Of a DNA stretch of 64,000 bases, positions 1-8,293 are shown piece after piece; within the stretch, counting starts at the first letter, position 1; the number at the start of each line of letters is the position of its first letter. Both the position numbers and the translations under genes were made by a program. The stretch covers positions 1 to 64,000 of the forward strand of contig JALSLC010000007.1 in assembly GCA_026988525.1 (NCBI GenBank). The letters are read 5' to 3'. Origin of the DNA: Archaeoglobaceae archaeon (GTDB taxonomy: Archaea; Halobacteriota; Archaeoglobi; Archaeoglobales; Archaeoglobaceae). Below the pieces are notes generated by a model that saw nothing but the letters and a program-made list of their open reading frames with translations, had not been told where the DNA came from and made no database searches.

Positions 1-662
1 AAGCTTATGTTTGTTTTTAGGTTTGTATAATTTCTGTGGAATACGTAGATAGGTTTGTTGTATCCATTGCATGATATGTCTTCTAACATTCTATCGAGCA
101 TTAGTGGGGTGATTTTGCTGTATAGAATAAAATCTCTAACAATGTAGTACAATATCTTGTAATACGATTTTATATCTAAGTCTATTTTCATATCTTTTAT
201 GAGAAAATCCAAGGTCTCTTTTAGAACTATTTCTCTTCTTTCTTTTTCTACGTCTTCTTCCTCAAGTAAATCTCGTAGAGCAATTCTTAATTCGTTTAAA
301 GCTTCAATTTCATAAGCAGATAATCTTGGCTCAATTACTACATACATCCATTCATCCAGTTCTGGATTATTTATTATAGCAACTTTACTGTAAGGCTCTT
401 GAATCCAGTAAGATTCTATGACTTCCCACCCTTCTGGGGGGTTATATTCCACGAGCGTACCAACTTTTTCTTTGGTGTATGGTTCAAAAAGTGGTTTTCT
501 TTTGAGTAAACCTTTTTTCACACCAACATTTCCTTTTAGTACATCATTTAGTAACTTTGCACTTTCTATGGACTCTACAGCTTTTAACTCATACTCTCTT
601 AATTTTTCTTTCTCATCTTTTTCATCTTTCCTATCTTTTTTCTTGCGAAAGATTTTCATCAT
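1..662 (-). CDS. Type II/IV secretion or archaellum-type ATPase (GspE/ArlI/VirB11-like), N-terminal part, cut by window edge
   Basis: About 220 codons are open on the minus strand and run off the left edge, so only the N-terminal domain is visible. The protein starts with a very basic stretch (MKIFRKKKDRKD) and continues into the segment typical of archaeal secretion ATPases just before the motor domain: YYIVRDFILY, then LMLDRMLEDISCNG, then IYVFHRNY. These match the family pattern of a helix, a PxxxDxxxEDIxCxG-like turn and a Y-x-H strand. The Walker A and B motifs would lie outside the window. Two adjacent ATG codons (662 and 659) could serve as start. Such ATPases power assembly of archaella, adhesive pili or secretion filaments from the cytoplasmic side of the membrane. 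Which of these applies cannot be told without the neighbours to the left. Confidence 0.75.
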   Translation of the reverse strand, partial: MMKIFRKKKDRKDEKDEKEKLREYELKAVESIESAKLLNDVLKGNVGVKKGLLKRKPLFEPYTKEKVGTLVEYNPPEGWEVIESYWIQEPYSKVAIINNPELDEWMYVVIEPRLSAYEIEALNELRIALRDLLEEEDVEKERREIVLKETLDFLIKDMKIDLDIKSYYKILYYIVRDFILYSKITPLMLDRMLEDISCNGYNKPIYVFHRNYTNLKTNIS

Positions 663-705
663 CACTATTGTAATGGTTAAAAAACATTAGTAATAAATTT
701 TTCTC

Positions 706-1665
706 TCAATCAAAATGTTTTGGAGATATGCTTATTTCGCCTCTTTCCCCCAATGCATAACCAAGCCTTTCTTTTATAACAAGATATGCCATTTCTGGTG
801 GTATTGCTCCAATTTCCGTAATTATAACATCTATGTAATCTCTCGGAGTTACATCAAAAGCTGGATTTCTTACTTTGATGTTTAGAGAGAGTATTTCTGG
901 TGGAGCTACCTCTTTTGCATCTCTCTCCTCTATAACTACTAACTCACCAAAGAGAGTTTTTGGACTGAATTTGTAAGTTTCAGCAGCAACCATAAACGGA
1001 ACTCTTGCTTCCTTGGCTGAAAGAGCTATCTGTGAAGTACCTATTTTATTTATTAAAGCACCATTTGCTGTAATTGTATCAGCTCCAACAACAACACAGT
1101 CTATTTCATTCATGAAGTATCTAACTGCTGAATCTACAATTAGTGTTACAGGAATCCCTTCTGAAGCTAACTCTTTAACTGTAATAAACCCCTGTCTTCT
1201 CGGTCTCGATTCAGTTGCAAATACCATTTCTATTTTTCCTTGTTTGTAAGCTTCTTTTATAACAGAGAGTGCAGCAGATGAATTGCAATGAGTCATTACG
1301 ACTGAACCTTTTTTTATTCTTTTTGCACCGAATTCTCCAATGTTTTTGTGAGCGTTTTTAACCCATTCAATAAATTCATCAGCCCTCTTTATTATGCTAC
1401 TCTTTTTTTCATCTACGCTTTCTCCACTGTAGCTCATAACATAGTTAATTGCATTGTATAAACTGACAGCAGTTGGACGTGTATTTAAAAGCGTTTTTGC
1501 AGCCCAGTTCATTTTTTCGTCAAATTCATCGGGATTTGTCGTTTCCAACAGTTCTGCAAACTTTTTTAAACACTCTGCTGCAAATTTTGCAATTCTTGCA
1601 GCTCCTCTAACCTCCATTGACTTTATTTTGTTTGCCGCATCTTTTATCAATTCTTCAGCATTCAT
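706..1665 (-). CDS. e2b2: Ribose-1,5-bisphosphate isomerase (eIF2B-alpha family)
   Basis: A 319-residue member of the eIF-2B alpha/beta/delta family. It converts ribose-1,5-bisphosphate to ribulose-1,5-bisphosphate in the archaeal AMP pathway, feeding form III RuBisCO. With the start at the ATG at 1665, the presumed catalytic cysteine is Cys127 (in MTHCNSSAAL) and the aspartate is Asp196 (in VVVGADTI). Spacing and length match characterised thermococcal R15P isomerases. ESRPRRQG and the C-terminal NPAFDVTP motif are also present. A GTG 15 bases upstream is possible but overlaps the GAGGTG site, so I prefer the ATG. RuBisCO and AMP phosphorylase are not in this window. A damaged paralogue lies at 13983-14669. 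Confidence 0.88.
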   Translation of the reverse strand: MNAEELIKDAANKIKSMEVRGAARIAKFAAECLKKFAELLETTNPDEFDEKMNWAAKTLLNTRPTAVSLYNAINYVMSYSGESVDEKKSSIIKRADEFIEWVKNAHKNIGEFGAKRIKKGSVVMTHCNSSAALSVIKEAYKQGKIEMVFATESRPRRQGFITVKELASEGIPVTLIVDSAVRYFMNEIDCVVVGADTITANGALINKIGTSQIALSAKEARVPFMVAAETYKFSPKTLFGELVVIEERDAKEVAPPEILSLNIKVRNPAFDVTPRDYIDVIITEIGAIPPEMAYLVIKERLGYALGERGEISISPKHFD

Positions 1666-1707
1666 AAGTATAATTAACACCTCACACTTCTAAAGCTTGG
1701 TGGCGGA

Positions 1708-2628
1708 ATGTTGGAGCTAACGGGAATTTTAGAAGTAACAAATAAAACAGCTATTGAAACGTTTAATATACTTAAAATAGTAATTCCAGCCATATTCTTA
1801 GGATTAATGCTTTCAAGTTATTTGTATTCAATACCTATATTTAGGAGCTTAGTTAAATTAATATCCAATTTTACTTCAAAATTTGGTTTAAAAAGTGGTG
1901 TTGCTGTTGCAGCTTTTTTAGTTCATCCCGTAACTGCATACACAATTCTTTCAGAAATGCTTAACTCTAAAAAAATAGATGAGAAAGAAGTAATAATTGC
2001 TACCATAGTTGGGACTTTTCCAAGGACTCTCAGATTAATAATTTTATTTTTAATTCCTGTAGCAATTCCAACTCTTGGAGTGTGGGGCATATACTATATT
2101 GCCTTGATACTCTTTACAAGGGCTTTAATTTCATCTTTTGGTATATTAATCGCTATGAATACATTTAGAGAAAACATAAATTTTGAAATAGATATCCCAA
2201 GAATGGATTTGAAGGCAACTATTTTAAGATTCGTAAGAATAGCTACAACTTTAACGATTACAGTATTTATTGTGATGCTTGTGTTTAACTTAGGTCTTAT
2301 GAAGTACTTTTATTCTTTTACACCCTATTTGTCTAAGATTGGTCTTCCACCTCCTTCTATAATCGTAATATCTACAGGTTTTCCAAGTATGCTTGCAGCC
2401 ATAGCTACAGCTGGTTCTCTTGTTGCTAAGGGCATTTTAACGGGAAAATCCCTACTAATTTCACTTTTCATTGCATCAATTGCACACTCCTTTGTTGAAG
2501 TAACAAGAAATACGTTTCCTGTAGCAGCATCTATTCTCGGCAAAAATACTGGTTTTAAGGTTGCCATCTGCATTCTACTGACAAGAGTAGCAGCAAATTT
2601 GATCGCAATAACTCTACTAATTCTTTAA
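1708..2628 (+). CDS. Polytopic membrane protein, nucleoside-recognition (gate) domain family
   Basis: A 306-residue, strongly hydrophobic protein with about eight predicted membrane spans and no soluble domain. The duplicated layout, with small-residue-rich segments such as LVHPVTAYTILSEML and STGFPSMLAAIATAGS, resembles the Gate/nucleoside-recognition domain found in FeoB and in many archaeal stand-alone membrane proteins. The start codon ATG lies behind GGTGGCGG and is divergent from the R15P isomerase gene, leaving a very short shared promoter region. Substrate and function are unknown. The family name comes from pattern recognition, not from a search. Confidence 0.6.
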   Translation: MLELTGILEVTNKTAIETFNILKIVIPAIFLGLMLSSYLYSIPIFRSLVKLISNFTSKFGLKSGVAVAAFLVHPVTAYTILSEMLNSKKIDEKEVIIATIVGTFPRTLRLIILFLIPVAIPTLGVWGIYYIALILFTRALISSFGILIAMNTFRENINFEIDIPRMDLKATILRFVRIATTLTITVFIVMLVFNLGLMKYFYSFTPYLSKIGLPPPSIIVISTGFPSMLAAIATAGSLVAKGILTGKSLLISLFIASIAHSFVEVTRNTFPVAASILGKNTGFKVAICILLTRVAANLIAITLLIL

Positions 2629-2655
2629 ATATCTTTAAACCTCATAATTTTACTT

Positions 2656-3744
2656 GTGTATCTATGCATGAGGTGTAGAGGCAAACTAATGTGTGGTAGA
2701 AAAAACTGTATGTTTTCTATGAAAATATCTAAGGTTGAACTTGAGGCTACACCCCCTTCAATTTTTGTGGGTAGGTTTGGTTATCCAAAAGTCTTTGCTG
2801 GACCTATGTTTTCACCATCTGATAATCCCGAATTTTATGATTCTCCCGAAAAATGGACTGGCAACATTGAGGATGTAGTTAAGCTGAGAATGAAAGTTGC
2901 AAGAGGGATGAAGCCTGTTGATGTTAAGGCTCCAGCTAATCCAGATAAATATATTTTAGAATTGCAGGAAGCAGTTTCATCAATTAAACCACTCGAATTA
3001 GAAACAAAAATTAGCAAGTTGGACTTAAAACCTAAGTTTGATACAATAGTAAAACCAGCTGGCATGTCTATCAAAATAGATGACTTTAAATTAGAAACAA
3101 ATCCAAAAATTCCTGATAAAGTGGAAAAACTTTACTACGATGATTTAAAGGCTGAAGAATCTGTTTATTATCTTTTTAAACATGGATTTAGCGATTATTA
3201 CATTCAAAAAATTATGTCTGCAGGCATGCTTGGAGAATTAAAAAATAGAAAACTTGTTCCAACAAGGTGGAGTGTTACTGCTGTACACGAAATTATAGCA
3301 AGAAAATTAAAAAGAGAAATTCTTGATTACAAAGAGATAAATGATGTTTTAATGTACCACTTTGAGCATTTTGGGAACAAGTTTTTTGTTGTATTTTATC
3401 CATCAAACTTATCTTTTGAACTTGTAGAAATTTGGGGTAATTGGGTAGGAAGGGATAGAGAATATATTAAAAATAAGAAGAGATACTCTAATCTTTCGGG
3501 AGGATACTATGCCGCAAGATTGCCTGTATTTCAATATTTAAGTAAATTAAAAAGAAAAGCTGGTATTTTGGTAGTTAGGGAAGTAACCCCAAGTTATACT
3601 GTTCCTCTCGGCGTATGGGTTGTAGAAGAGGGTATTAAGAGAGCTTTAAGAGAGAAACCAATTAAGTTTGACTCTTTTAGTGAGGCTGTAAGCCACATTA
3701 AAAATATTAAGTTTTCAAGACAGTTAACTCTCTCAGACTTTTAG
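2656..3744 (+). CDS. nreA: NreA-like DNA repair protein with zinc finger and C-terminal PCNA-interaction box
   Basis: A 362-residue protein of the archaeal NreA family, linked to DNA damage tolerance and PCNA binding. The N terminus holds four cysteines (C4, C7, C13, C18; CMRC...CGRKNC), a compact zinc site. Keeping C4 requires the GTG start at 2656 instead of the ATG at 2668. The family core FVGRFGYPKVFAGPM follows. The last seven residues, QLTLSDF, form a PIP-box-like motif (Q-x-x-L-x-x-F) exactly at the C terminus, as expected for a protein that docks on the sliding clamp. A TTTAAA stretch about 25 bases upstream suggests a leaderless transcript. Confidence in the family is high; its enzymatic role is not settled in the literature I know. 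Confidence 0.85.
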   Translation: MYLCMRCRGKLMCGRKNCMFSMKISKVELEATPPSIFVGRFGYPKVFAGPMFSPSDNPEFYDSPEKWTGNIEDVVKLRMKVARGMKPVDVKAPANPDKYILELQEAVSSIKPLELETKISKLDLKPKFDTIVKPAGMSIKIDDFKLETNPKIPDKVEKLYYDDLKAEESVYYLFKHGFSDYYIQKIMSAGMLGELKNRKLVPTRWSVTAVHEIIARKLKREILDYKEINDVLMYHFEHFGNKFFVVFYPSNLSFELVEIWGNWVGRDREYIKNKKRYSNLSGGYYAARLPVFQYLSKLKRKAGILVVREVTPSYTVPLGVWVVEEGIKRALREKPIKFDSFSEAVSHIKNIKFSRQLTLSDF

Positions 3745-3755
3745 AGGTGATGTGT

Positions 3756-4289
3756 TTGATAGAAGTTGAAGTTAAATATAAAGTAGAATGCCACGAACTA
3801 GAGATTATAGAGAAAAAACTAATTGACATGGGATATAAATTGATTAAAAGTGGAAAAGAGGTAGATATATATTTCAACTCGCCTATACGGGATTTTAGAA
3901 TAAGCGATGAAGCTTTAAGAGTTAGAATAAGTTATGAAGGCTACTTTTTAACATATAAGGGCAAAAAAATGGATAAAAAAACGAAGACAAGAGAGGAATT
4001 AAATGTAAGAATAGATAACGCTGAAATTATGCAGAAAATACTTTTTAAGCTTGGATTTAGTAGAGTTAAAGAAGTCGTAAAAAATCGAAAAATATACTTC
4101 AAAGATGATGTATATGTTTGCTTAGATAAAGTTGAAAATTTGGGATGTTTTTTAGAGTTAGAAAAAGATGTGTGTAAAAAAGATGAAGTGAAAGATTCGA
4201 TTAAAAAACTTAAAACTCTTGCTGAAAAACTGGGTATTAGGGGAGAGAGTATAACAAGTTCTTATCTGGAAATGTTAATTAACGCTTAA
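3756..4289 (+). CDS. CYTH domain protein (CyaB/thiamine-triphosphatase-like)
   Basis: About 178 residues. The protein opens with the CYTH signature E-x-E-x-K (IEVEVKYKV) and continues with alternating charged strands (LRVRISYEG, LTYKGKK, REELNV, VCLDKVENLGCFLELE) that would line the triphosphate tunnel. CYTH proteins hydrolyse or cyclise triphosphorylated substrates, and archaeal members are often called class IV adenylate cyclase or triphosphatase. I place the start at the TTG at 3756 because GAGGTG sits six bases upstream and the CYTH motif then begins at residue 2. The upstream GTG and ATG overlap that site. It follows nreA closely and its 3' end overlaps the convergent gene by 11 bases. 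Substrate unknown. Confidence 0.8.
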   Translation: MIEVEVKYKVECHELEIIEKKLIDMGYKLIKSGKEVDIYFNSPIRDFRISDEALRVRISYEGYFLTYKGKKMDKKTKTREELNVRIDNAEIMQKILFKLGFSRVKEVVKNRKIYFKDDVYVCLDKVENLGCFLELEKDVCKKDEVKDSIKKLKTLAEKLGIRGESITSSYLEMLINA

Positions 4290-5163
4290 ACCAAACACTT
4301 TCAACAAATTTTTTACATTTGTTGTAACTTAGAGATCTAGCGAACTTTGCGCATTTAACTTCGTCAATTAAATGTGGAAATTCATTTGAATCTGGTAACA
4401 TTTCTTCTTTTTTCACAATTGTTATGTAAACTAAAGCTTGAGCAGCTAATAACTCTAAATCTAAATCACTTTTTTCATTAAATCCTATGATATCTTTTAT
4501 GTATATTTCAGTCAACTCATTACCCGGATTTTTTATATATTTAATACCTATCTTTTTTGAAGCTAACTCTATTAAATTTACACTTTCAACCTTAGTCTCA
4601 TTACTTAGCTCATGTTCGAGCAAAAAGTGAATTTGTCCAGCTTCAACAGCTAATGTATTTGATTCTACGCTTAAAAGTTTTTTACTCCTCATTTTATCTC
4701 TAAGCACAAATCTTTCTGCATCAGCTTTGGCAAACTTTAGTGTATTTTCAACCATCATATCAAAGTCTTTTCTCATAAATGCTTCTTGATACTCAAGAAG
4801 TGCTGCAGTAGCTTTTCTTTCTACATTTAGAACTTTTTTAACTTCGGGCTTTTTTATGTATTCTTCATACTTTCCCTCTTCTACTGAATTGTGTATTCCT
4901 TCTATAATCTGTAAATACGGTTCTATTGGATAAATTTTAAGTTTATCTGAAATTTTAAGTAGAAATTTAGCAAAATGAAATGTGTATGTTGGAAAGGTTG
5001 TATCCACCCACTTAACATACTCCTCTATATCCATACTCTTGGAAAGTAGTTTTTTCAACTCTACTGTTTCTGGTTCCTCTAATGCAAGAGCATTGCAATT
5101 TTTAAGCTGTTGAGCAAAAAGGGGTATGTATTCTACTCTGTGGGACGTATATATTAAACGCAT
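4279..5163 (-). CDS. Uncharacterised protein, possibly TraB/TIKI-like
   Basis: A 294-residue soluble protein without a signal peptide or membrane span. It shows a loose resemblance to the TraB/TIKI/EreA-type fold: an N-terminal TSHRVEYIPLF with a following ALALEEP strand, a central FVLRDKMRSKKL and a later VEAGQIHFLLEHEL (G-x-x-H). In the TIKI group, similar GxxH and acidic motifs form a metal site. This is a weak, pattern-based assignment. The start is the ATG at 5163, preceded directly by an in-frame GTG. The gene is divergent from the cytochrome gene and shares its upstream region. Function unknown. Confidence 0.5.
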   Translation of the reverse strand: MRLIYTSHRVEYIPLFAQQLKNCNALALEEPETVELKKLLSKSMDIEEYVKWVDTTFPTYTFHFAKFLLKISDKLKIYPIEPYLQIIEGIHNSVEEGKYEEYIKKPEVKKVLNVERKATAALLEYQEAFMRKDFDMMVENTLKFAKADAERFVLRDKMRSKKLLSVESNTLAVEAGQIHFLLEHELSNETKVESVNLIELASKKIGIKYIKNPGNELTEIYIKDIIGFNEKSDLDLELLAAQALVYITIVKKEEMLPDSNEFPHLIDEVKCAKFARSLSYNKCKKFVESVWFKR

Positions 5164-5260
5164 CACGAAAGAGGTTGGATTTGTTAGTTTAAATCATTAA
5201 CGAATTTTTTAATTGTGTATTTTGTTTTAGATTATCAAGTACATCAACTATTTGAGAAAA

Positions 5261-5321
5261 TTTAAATAACATCTTTTGACAAAATTGAAATTGAGGTAGA
5301 TTAAATCGTAAGTCTGGGGTG
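5261..5321 (+). promoter_or_regulatory. Promoter and ribosome binding site of the tetrahaem cytochrome gene
   Basis: A TATA-like element TTTAAATA at 5261-5268 lies about 60 bases before the ATG at 5328, so a short 5' leader of roughly 30-40 bases is expected. A GGGGTG site at 5316-5321 is spaced six bases from the start. The combination of a promoter, a leader and a good ribosome site fits a well-expressed gene. The transcription start is inferred, not seen. Confidence 0.45.
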
Positions 5322-5327
5322 TGAATT

Positions 5328-6140
5328 ATGAATGGTAGTAAATTAGTTCTACTTGCAATAGCCTTAGTTGCAGTGGGAACTGTTGTAATGCCCCAAACAG
5401 CCTCGCTTTTCGCCGGGCAGCACTGGTGGTACAACATAAGTGGTACAGGAAACCAAGTCCCATGCCAGAAATGCCATGCAGACGTCTTTGAAGAATTAGC
5501 CCTTAGCAACTTCCACACTCACTGGGGTCCAAATGGATGGAATGCATCTGCTCCCGGTACCGCTGATCAATATGACTGTGCCGCATGCCACAGAAGCAAC
5601 TTAAGCATTCAGTATGCTCTCGTAAACGGTAGTGTTACTAACTATCAGCTCGGTAAGCAGGCTCACGCTGCAAGCGTTGTTGCATGTATGCTTTGCCATC
5701 AGGCTAATGCAAGCAGTGCTACGTCGGCTCCCGGTTACTATGCTGGTGGATTTAACATAACTTCATTCGTTAAAGCTGGAATAATACCCAAATCACCTTA
5801 TAACTACTCTAACGCAACGTATAATGGTTTGTGTGCAGCACACAACGCTTTCGTAGCAATGGCGATAAAGAACAACACGTTCCCTGACTCAACTGAGGCT
5901 TGTGTTGCTTGCCACACTCACGTTGCTGTTAAGATAGTCTGGAAACACAAGAGAAGTCTTGAATTTACAGTAAACATAACTAACCCAGTAACTCTAAGCA
6001 ACGGTGTGCACAACTGGAGCGTAAGTGATTGGAAAGTTAATGGAACTGCAACTGCTATAAGCTGGGGTAATACTAGTGGAGTAGGTAATACGAGCTACTG
6101 GAGCGGATGGCCAGGTAACGTAAGTAACATATATTCTTAA
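5328..6140 (+). CDS. Secreted tetrahaem c-type cytochrome, candidate extracellular cytochrome filament (ECN) subunit
   Basis: A 270-residue protein with an N-terminal signal sequence (about residues 1-25: basic start, hydrophobic core, MPQTASLFAG cleavage region). It has four haem c motifs CxxCH at C46-H50, C84-H88, C120-H124 and C192-H196. Further histidines (H32, H63, H65, H113, H172, H198, H207, H228) could supply distal ligands for bis-histidine haems. About fifteen N-x-S/T glycosylation sequons are spread along the chain, pointing to a heavily glycosylated surface protein. There is no membrane anchor. Tetrahaem, glycosylated, filament-forming cytochromes are known from Archaeoglobus veneficus and Pyrobaculum; this gene has the same size, haem count and secretion signal, so a nanowire subunit is a reasonable inference. 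It is monocistronic and followed by a T-rich terminator. GC and codon choice look richer than in most neighbours, consistent with high expression. A soluble periplasmic-type electron carrier is the alternative. Confidence 0.85.
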   Translation: MNGSKLVLLAIALVAVGTVVMPQTASLFAGQHWWYNISGTGNQVPCQKCHADVFEELALSNFHTHWGPNGWNASAPGTADQYDCAACHRSNLSIQYALVNGSVTNYQLGKQAHAASVVACMLCHQANASSATSAPGYYAGGFNITSFVKAGIIPKSPYNYSNATYNGLCAAHNAFVAMAIKNNTFPDSTEACVACHTHVAVKIVWKHKRSLEFTVNITNPVTLSNGVHNWSVSDWKVNGTATAISWGNTSGVGNTSYWSGWPGNVSNIYS

Positions 6141-6157
6141 TCTTTTTAATTTTTTTG
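6141..6157 (+). terminator. T-rich terminator after the cytochrome gene
   Basis: Directly after the cytochrome stop codon come T5 and T7 tracts separated by AA. Archaeal RNA polymerase terminates at such oligo-T runs without needing a hairpin. This supports the cytochrome being a single-gene transcript separate from the CobT-like gene that starts at 6195. Confidence 0.5.
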
Positions 6158-6194
6158 CCGGAATACTTATCTTCTAAGAGTTATTGCATCTATT

Positions 6195-7232
6195 ATGCAT
6201 GTGTTGGGTAGTAAAGAGCACATTAGGGACATTACAAACTTAATGAAAAAAAACGTTCTATTTATTTTCACAGTTGGAAATACATTAACTGCCGAGATAC
6301 CGGGAATAACAGTTGCAGGTGCAAATTTGGATCTTATAAAATATACACCTCCTGCCGATGTTGAGCTTTTGTACTATGGTAGATGTAAAATTATCCCCTT
6401 TCCTCCTGCAACTCCAGATGGAAAGCCAACACCCGCTTTAATAACATACACATCTCTGAGATTAACAGATGTACCATTCTTAGTTGTGGACTCAGGATTA
6501 GTTGTTAAACCTGAAATCCCCCTAATCGATGTTAGAGCTCCAGTTGGAAGAAACATTGAAAAAGAAGAAGCTATGGAATTAGAATCAGCAAAAAAATGTT
6601 TTGAATTTGCAAAAATCTTAGGAGAGAAAATATCTAAGTCTGTAGATGCACTGATAATTGGTGAGAGTATCCCTGCCGGAACTACAACAGCTGGAGCAGT
6701 TTTAAAGGCTCTTGGGATTAAGAGCAAAGTTTCTTCCAGCATGCCGGAAAATCCTGTAGAACTCAAGAAAAAAGTAATAGAAAAAGCAGTCTCAAGACTT
6801 AATGGGGATGAAAGCGTTCTTGAAATTGTTAGCTCTGTTGGAGATCCTGTAATATTAGTGGCTTCAGCAATTGCTTGTGGGAGTAAAAAGCCAGTTATAT
6901 TTGCTGGAGGAACTCAGATGGCTGCTGTAGCTCATGTAGCTGTTAGAATGGGTTTTAAAAATGGATATATAGTTACGACTAAGTACGTTGCAGAAGACAG
7001 TAGTTCAGATATCTATGCTATTTCACCTATACCAGTCGTTTCAGTTGATCCAATGCTTGGAAAATCTAAGAAAAAAGGTTTGAGAGCTTATGAAGAAGGA
7101 TTTGTAAAAGAAGGTGTTGGGGCTGGAGGTGCAACTCTTTTAGCTTATTCAAGGGGCATAGCACCTGAAAGATTCTTGTTTGAAATAGAAAAAGATTATG
7201 AAAGAATTATTGAAAGGTGTGAAAATGTTTGA
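6195..7232 (+). CDS. CobT-like nicotinate mononucleotide-dependent phosphoribosyltransferase (UPF0284 family)
   Basis: A 345-residue archaeal relative of CobT, the enzyme that activates the lower-ligand base of cobamides with nicotinate mononucleotide. Visible family segments are FLVVDSGLVVKP, the glycine-rich VGRNIEKEEA turn, ESIPAGTTTAGAVLKALG, PVIFAGGTQMAAVAHVAV and GVGAGGATLLAYSRG. The archaeal group differs enough from bacterial CobT to be kept as a separate family. The 3' end overlaps hisA by eight bases, so the two are probably co-transcribed although their pathways differ. No other cobamide gene is present nearby. The activity is inferred from the family. Confidence 0.8.
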   Translation: MHVLGSKEHIRDITNLMKKNVLFIFTVGNTLTAEIPGITVAGANLDLIKYTPPADVELLYYGRCKIIPFPPATPDGKPTPALITYTSLRLTDVPFLVVDSGLVVKPEIPLIDVRAPVGRNIEKEEAMELESAKKCFEFAKILGEKISKSVDALIIGESIPAGTTTAGAVLKALGIKSKVSSSMPENPVELKKKVIEKAVSRLNGDESVLEIVSSVGDPVILVASAIACGSKKPVIFAGGTQMAAVAHVAVRMGFKNGYIVTTKYVAEDSSSDIYAISPIPVVSVDPMLGKSKKKGLRAYEEGFVKEGVGAGGATLLAYSRGIAPERFLFEIEKDYERIIERCENV

Positions 7233-7944
7233 AGTAATACCTGCAGTCGATTTAAAAGATGGTAAGTGCGTTCAACTGCAACAAGGTCAGGCGGAAAAAG
7301 TTTTAGTTTCTCTAAAAGATCCTGTTAAAATAGCTGTAAACTGGATGGAAAGAGGTGCAAAAACTCTACACATTGTTGATTTGAGCGGAACATTTGGTGG
7401 CAATCTTTATCATGAAAAAATTATTTTTGAAATAGTAAGAGAGTCAAAAAATAGAAATGTAACAACTCAAGTTGGTGGCGGTATAAGAAATGCTAAAATA
7501 GCCGAAAATTTACTCGGAAAAGGTGTTGATAGAGTTATTGTTGGTACTCTTGCTTTTGAGAATCCAGATACTGTAAAAGCTCTTGCTAAAAAGTATCCTG
7601 AGAGGATTATTGTGGCAATTGATTCTAAGGGCGGAAAAGTAGTAGTTAAGGGGTGGAAAGAAAAAACCGATCTTTCTCCCACTGAATTTGCCAGTATTTA
7701 TGATGGTTACGACATTTTTTTACTTTACACTAACGTTGACGTAGAAGGATTAATGAAAGGTGTAAATTTAGATGTAATTAGAAATATTGTAGATAATGTT
7801 AATTTTCCGGTTTATGTTGCTGGAGGGATATCTAGTGTAGATGATGTTTTAAACATAAAGAAAACGGGAGCTAAAGGTGTAATTATAGGGTCTGCTTTGT
7901 ACACTAATAAGTTAAAATTTGAAGATTTAATTTTAAAAATTTAA
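7225..7944 (+). CDS. hisA: HisA, phosphoribosylformimino-AICAR phosphate isomerase
   Basis: A 239-residue beta-alpha barrel that catalyses the fourth step of histidine synthesis (ProFAR to PRFAR). The first strand carries the catalytic aspartate ([14 protein letters not shown], Asp9) and the mid-barrel strand carries the second ([17 protein letters not shown]). Phosphate-binding glycines are visible in QVGGGIRN and in AGGISSVDD. The ATG at 7225 is chosen because GGTG precedes it and [10 protein letters not shown] is the normal N terminus; an upstream in-frame ATG would add nine residues. It overlaps the CobT-like gene and ends three bases into the convergent uS10 gene. No other his gene is in the window. 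Confidence 0.93.
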   Translation: MFEVIPAVDLKDGKCVQLQQGQAEKVLVSLKDPVKIAVNWMERGAKTLHIVDLSGTFGGNLYHEKIIFEIVRESKNRNVTTQVGGGIRNAKIAENLLGKGVDRVIVGTLAFENPDTVKALAKKYPERIIVAIDSKGGKVVVKGWKEKTDLSPTEFASIYDGYDIFLLYTNVDVEGLMKGVNLDVIRNIVDNVNFPVYVAGGISSVDDVLNIKKTGAKGVIIGSALYTNKLKFEDLILKI

Positions 7945-8261
7945 CTTTCAAGAACTATTTCTATGTTTACATCCTTGGGAACTTGTATTCTCATTATCTG
8001 CCTTAAAGCTCTCTCATCAGCAGCTATATCGATTAATCTTTTATGTATTCTCATTTCCCAGTGATCGTAAGTCTCACTACCCTCTCCATCCGGTGCTTTT
8101 CTTACTGGAACAACAAGTTTTTTTGTTGGAAGTGGTACTGGCCCCCTGATTTCGACTCCAGTTTTTATAGCTATATCTTTAATTTGCTTGCAAATTCTGT
8201 CGAGATCTTTTGGATTTAGTCCCGAAAGCCTTATTCTAGCTTTATAACCTTTAATACCCAT
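7941..8261 (-). CDS. rps10: Ribosomal protein uS10
   Basis: A 106-residue small-subunit ribosomal protein. Diagnostic stretches are [45 protein letters not shown] and [13 protein letters not shown]. The ATG at 8261 is the start because AGGGTG lies six bases upstream; the longer frame uses an upstream GTG inside that site. It lies 32 bases downstream of EF-1A on the same strand, the usual archaeal str-type arrangement, so the two are probably co-transcribed. Confidence 0.96.
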   Translation of the reverse strand: MGIKGYKARIRLSGLNPKDLDRICKQIKDIAIKTGVEIRGPVPLPTKKLVVPVRKAPDGEGSETYDHWEMRIHKRLIDIAADERALRQIMRIQVPKDVNIEIVLES

Positions 8262-8293
8262 GTTCAACACCCTATAAAAATTAAAAAATTAAA

